The notes below the pieces were generated by a model, which worked only from the letters and a program-made list of their open reading frames with translations, ran no database searches and was not told where the DNA came from. From the NCBI GenBank assembly GCA_030838815.1, contig JAUZEX010000372.1, positions 1-9,957 on the forward strand: a DNA stretch of 9,957 nucleotides. Direction: 5' to 3'. Position 1 is the first letter of the stretch. Each line of letters starts with the position of its first letter. Origin of the DNA: Actinomycetota bacterium (GTDB taxonomy: Bacteria > Actinomycetota > Acidimicrobiia > IMCC26256 > BP-133). This document shows, piece by piece, positions 7,470 through 9,957 of this stretch. A program made the translations under genes and the position numbers.

Positions 7470-8531
7470 ATGCGTGCCTTCGCCTGCCCCGGCTGCGGCC
7501 AACTCGTTCCGTTCGAGGCCGTGACCTGCCTCGTGTGCGGGACGTCGCTGGGGTTCGCCCCCGACACCGGCGAGATCGTGGCCTCCGCCGGACGGGTGCC
7601 GTGCGCCAACGCCGTCCGCGCCGGCTGCAACTGGCTGCTGGCGCCGGGGGAGGACCCCGGCGGGCTGTGCCTCTCGTGCCGCCTGACCCGCACCCGCCCC
7701 CACGACGCGGACCTGACGGCCGGCTCCCTGACCGGCGAGGCGTTCCGGGCCGCGGAGGGAGCCAAGCGGCGGCTCGTCTTCCAGTTCCTCGAGCTGGGCC
7801 TGCCGGTGGTGCCCTCCGGCGGGAAACCGGGCCTCGCCTTCGATCTCCTGTCGAGCGCCGAGGAACCGGTGGTCACCGGCCACGCCGACGGTGTCGTCAC
7901 GATCGACCTGGCCGAAGGCGACGACGCCCACCGGGAACAGATGCGCCGTGAGCTGGGAGAGCCGTACCGGACGATGCTCGGCCACCTCCGCCACGAGAGC
8001 GGCCACTACTTCTGGACGGTGCTGGTCGAACCCGACCCGCAGGCGCGGACCTCGTTCCGGGCACTCTTCGGCGACGAGCGGGCCGACTACGCCGAGGCGC
8101 TCCGCCACCACTACGAGGGCGGACCGCCGGCGGAGTGGGTGAGCCGCTACGTGAGCGCCTACGCCACGGCCCATCCCTGGGAGGACTGGGCCGAGGCGTT
8201 CGCCCATTACCTCCACATCCGGGACACCCTGCAGACCGCCGCCTCGTTCGGGATCCTGGTCACCGGCCCCCGGCTCGAACCGGAACTGATGGCGGCGCCC
8301 CACCTGGAGCCCGACGACCGCGTCGAGGACATCCTCGACGACTGGCTCCCGCTCACCTATGCCCTCAACGCCGTCAACCGCAGCATGGGGCGGGACGACC
8401 TCTACCCGTTCGTCCTCAGCCCGGCCGTCGTCGCCAAGCTGGGCTTCGTGCACCAGCTGATCGTCTCCCGGGGGACACCGCCGAACCCCCGGGGATCGGT
8501 CAAGGGGAGCCGGCCGCTGCCCGTACCGTGA
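7470..8531 (+). CDS. Zinc-ribbon putative zinc metallopeptidase (Peptidase_Mx type)
   Basis: The 353-aa protein opens with a zinc ribbon: Cys6/Cys9 (CPGC) and Cys20/Cys23 (CLVC). A second cysteine group follows (Cys45, Cys53, Cys67, Cys70). The catalytic part carries HESGHYFW with His175, Glu176 and His179, the HExxH signature of zinc peptidases. Downstream, EDWAEAFAHYLHIRDTL (Glu238, Glu242) probably supplies the third zinc ligand. This order matches the family annotated as putative zinc-binding metallopeptidases with a zinc-ribbon N-terminus, which often sits near transglutaminase and ATP-grasp genes. No signal peptide is visible, so action inside the cell is expected, perhaps trimming or reversing the product of the ligases. 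The ATG at 7470 follows the upstream stop by 10 bp without a clear ribosome binding site, but it gives the normal family N-terminus. The 3' end overlaps the convergent gene by 32 bp. Confidence 0.9.
   Translation: MRAFACPGCGQLVPFEAVTCLVCGTSLGFAPDTGEIVASAGRVPCANAVRAGCNWLLAPGEDPGGLCLSCRLTRTRPHDADLTAGSLTGEAFRAAEGAKRRLVFQFLELGLPVVPSGGKPGLAFDLLSSAEEPVVTGHADGVVTIDLAEGDDAHREQMRRELGEPYRTMLGHLRHESGHYFWTVLVEPDPQARTSFRALFGDERADYAEALRHHYEGGPPAEWVSRYVSAYATAHPWEDWAEAFAHYLHIRDTLQTAASFGILVTGPRLEPELMAAPHLEPDDRVEDILDDWLPLTYALNAVNRSMGRDDLYPFVLSPAVVAKLGFVHQLIVSRGTPPNPRGSVKGSRPLPVP
8467..8493 (-). terminator. 8-bp perfect hairpin just past the stop of the minus-strand gene
   Basis: CCCGGGGG (8467-8474) pairs perfectly with CCCCCGGG (8486-8493) around an 11-base loop. 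On the minus strand it begins 6 bases after the TGA (8502-8500) of the PEP-utilising enzyme, the expected place for a terminator. No T-run follows. It lies inside the coding end of the metallopeptidase gene, so the same bases also code for protein and the stem could be coincidental. Confidence 0.4.
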
Positions 8532-9957
8532 CCACGCCGCGGCCGCCGTCGACCCGGAGGAGGTCGCCGGTCCGGAGGCGGCGGGTGCCCACCCTGGTGT
8601 TGATCACGCAGGGGACGCCGAGCTCGCGGGCCACGATGGCGCCGTGGCTGAGCGCCCCGCCGATGTCGATCACCAGCGCCGAGGCGACGAGGAAAAGCGA
8701 CGCCCAGCTGGGGTCCGTCGTCTCGCAGACCAGTACCTCGCCCGGCTCCAGCTCCGTGGTGGCGGCGTCGAGCACGACCCGGGCCCGGCCTTCGACGACG
8801 CCGGGGCTCACGGCCAGACCGGTGATCTCGACGCCGGTGGCCGCGGCCTCGGAAGCTTCGATCCTGGTCGGGGTGGCCACGCCCGTCCACGTGTCGGGGA
8901 GCCGGAGCCCGAGGTACTCCTCCCGCTTCCCCCGGCGGTAGGCGACGACCTCCTTCGCGTCGGCGGGGAGCTCTCCCAGGAGCTCGTCGACCGTGAGGTA
9001 GAACACGTCGTCGGCGGCGCCGACGGTGCCGGCCCGGGCCAGGTCCTCTCCCAGCACCCGGGCTGCGGCCCGGGCACCGTCGAGCGCCTGGAGGAACGCC
9101 GCCTTGCCGACCTCCCGCAGGGGGATGTACCGCTTGGCGGCGGCGAGGACGACCGTGGCGCCGGGCCGTCGGACGGGCGACAGACCGGCCAACAGCTCGG
9201 CGGCGGCCGCCTCCCGCTCCGCCACCCGTTGCCCCTCGACGGCGGTGGGGGCGGCGGAGTCGTCCATCGTCCGGTAGGTGGCCAGCAGTGCCTCGAGCGG
9301 CGCCGGGTCCTCCCGCCAGCTGCGGCTGGAGACCTCGCCTTCGGCCGGGCCGTGGTAGCCGTGCGTGGCCAGAAACCGGTCCAGGGTCAGGCGGTCCCGG
9401 GAGACGGCCCACAGGTCGGCCATGAGCGCCGTCTCCTCCATCTGGCCGTAGCCGGTGGCGAGGCGGGTCTCGATGCCCGGCTTCCCGGCCGCCGCGGCCA
9501 GCTTCGACAGCTGGTCGTAGAGCGCCTGGGCCAGCATGGTGGCGATCGAGTGCGGCCGCATGACGGTTTCGTAGTGGTGGATCGCGGCCTGGAACCGGGC
9601 CCGGGCGGCGCGGCCGTCGGGGATGGCCCCCGGCGCCACCGTGGCCCGCCACCAGGCGTCGATCTCGGCCCGGCGGGCGGCCAGCAATTTCGGGATGCGC
9701 AGCGCCCGGACCGGCATCTTGGCCGCCACGACCGGGTAGCGGCGCAGGGTCGGCGCGCTCAACGCGCCTTCTCCCACACCGCCCAGGAGCTGCTGCTCGA
9801 GAGCGTCGGCCGACGTGCCGGGCATGAGGTCGCCCATGGCCCGCATCTGGTCGATGTTGGCCGTGAACCGGCCGAAGAAGATGGCCGAGTACCGGTCGTC
9901 GACCCGCTCCGCCACCCGGACGGCCGACGGCGCCAGGCAGCCGATGTCGCAGAAGGC
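8500..9957 (-). CDS. PEP-utilising phosphotransferase, rifampin-phosphotransferase-like C-terminal part (5' partial)
   Basis: The minus-strand frame is open from the right edge to a TGA at 8502-8500, giving 485 visible residues; the N-terminal ATP-binding part lies beyond the window. The GTG at 9915 is internal, since the frame continues without a stop to 9957. The last 90 or so residues are a phosphohistidine swivel domain: GLAVSPGVVEGRARVVLD, then GGALSHGAIVARELGVP with the phosphorylated His encoded at 8644-8646, then GDLLRVDGGRGVVTV. The protein ends right after this domain, with no PEP/pyruvate-binding TIM barrel. That order (ATP-binding, middle, His domain last) is known from rifampin phosphotransferases and related dikinases, unlike PEP synthase or PPDK, where the barrel follows the His domain. 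The middle part, GRFTANIDQMRAMGDLMPG onward, is mostly helical and would hold the acceptor site. The true acceptor is unknown; antibiotic inactivation is only one option. It is convergent with, and probably independent of, the operon. Confidence 0.88.
   Translation of the reverse strand, partial: AFCDIGCLAPSAVRVAERVDDRYSAIFFGRFTANIDQMRAMGDLMPGTSADALEQQLLGGVGEGALSAPTLRRYPVVAAKMPVRALRIPKLLAARRAEIDAWWRATVAPGAIPDGRAARARFQAAIHHYETVMRPHSIATMLAQALYDQLSKLAAAAGKPGIETRLATGYGQMEETALMADLWAVSRDRLTLDRFLATHGYHGPAEGEVSSRSWREDPAPLEALLATYRTMDDSAAPTAVEGQRVAEREAAAAELLAGLSPVRRPGATVVLAAAKRYIPLREVGKAAFLQALDGARAAARVLGEDLARAGTVGAADDVFYLTVDELLGELPADAKEVVAYRRGKREEYLGLRLPDTWTGVATPTRIEASEAAATGVEITGLAVSPGVVEGRARVVLDAATTELEPGEVLVCETTDPSWASLFLVASALVIDIGGALSHGAIVARELGVPCVINTRVGTRRLRTGDLLRVDGGRGVVTVRAAAGSP

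Noticed and set aside
4740..7900. Large minus-strand open frames opposite the ATP-grasp, second transglutaminase and peptidase genes
   Set aside because: They show low-complexity Gly/Arg/Pro/Ala composition and no domain motifs, while the plus-strand frames hold intact catalytic residues. They are compositional shadows.
8402..9652. Minus-strand 416-codon frame overlapping the PEP-utilising enzyme in another phase
   Set aside because: It is Gly/Arg/Pro-rich without motifs; the other frame contains the phosphohistidine domain and a coherent fold.

Overview
This is a very GC-rich window, densely packed with genes. Codon third positions are almost all G or C, and starts and stops overlap by a few bases. 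This suits a high-GC actinobacterium, possibly of the Acidimicrobiia type, but the taxon is an inference from base composition and gene style only. I see no tRNA, rRNA, CRISPR array, insertion sequence or phage gene.

Layout: (1) positions 1-306 hold the 3' end of a plus-strand gene for a small amphipathic, phasin-like helical protein of unknown role. (2) 307-555 is noncoding. It has a tandem 15-bp duplication across the preceding stop codon, two adjacent GC hairpins, a short inverted repeat, and a possible 14-codon leader ORF whose stop overlaps the start of the next gene. (3) 556-8531 is a plus-strand cluster of four genes: a transglutaminase-DUF2126 protein (1146 aa), a circularly permuted ATP-grasp/alpha-E fusion (860 aa), a second stand-alone transglutaminase-like protein (295 aa) and a zinc-ribbon metallopeptidase (353 aa). 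The first three are joined by 4-bp start/stop overlaps and the fourth follows after 10 bp, so they are very probably one operon. (4) From the right edge back to 8500, on the minus strand, lies the C-terminal part (485 residues) of a PEP-utilising phosphotransferase that ends in a phosphohistidine swivel domain. Its 3' end overlaps the metallopeptidase gene by 32 bp.

How the genes may work together: the four-gene set matches a conserved but experimentally uncharacterised bacterial gene neighbourhood. Comparative genomics has predicted it to be an amidoligase-based peptide synthesis or protein-tagging system. It would have two ATP-dependent ligase-like enzymes (the DUF2126 region, proposed to resemble glutamate-cysteine ligase COOH-NH2 ligases, and the circularly permuted ATP-grasp), an alpha-E helical partner, papain-fold transglutaminase-like enzymes that could cut or transfer amide bonds, and a peptidase. 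All catalytic residues I could check in the two transglutaminase domains and the peptidase are present, so the system looks intact. Its substrate and product are not known. This operon is the most interesting content of the window.
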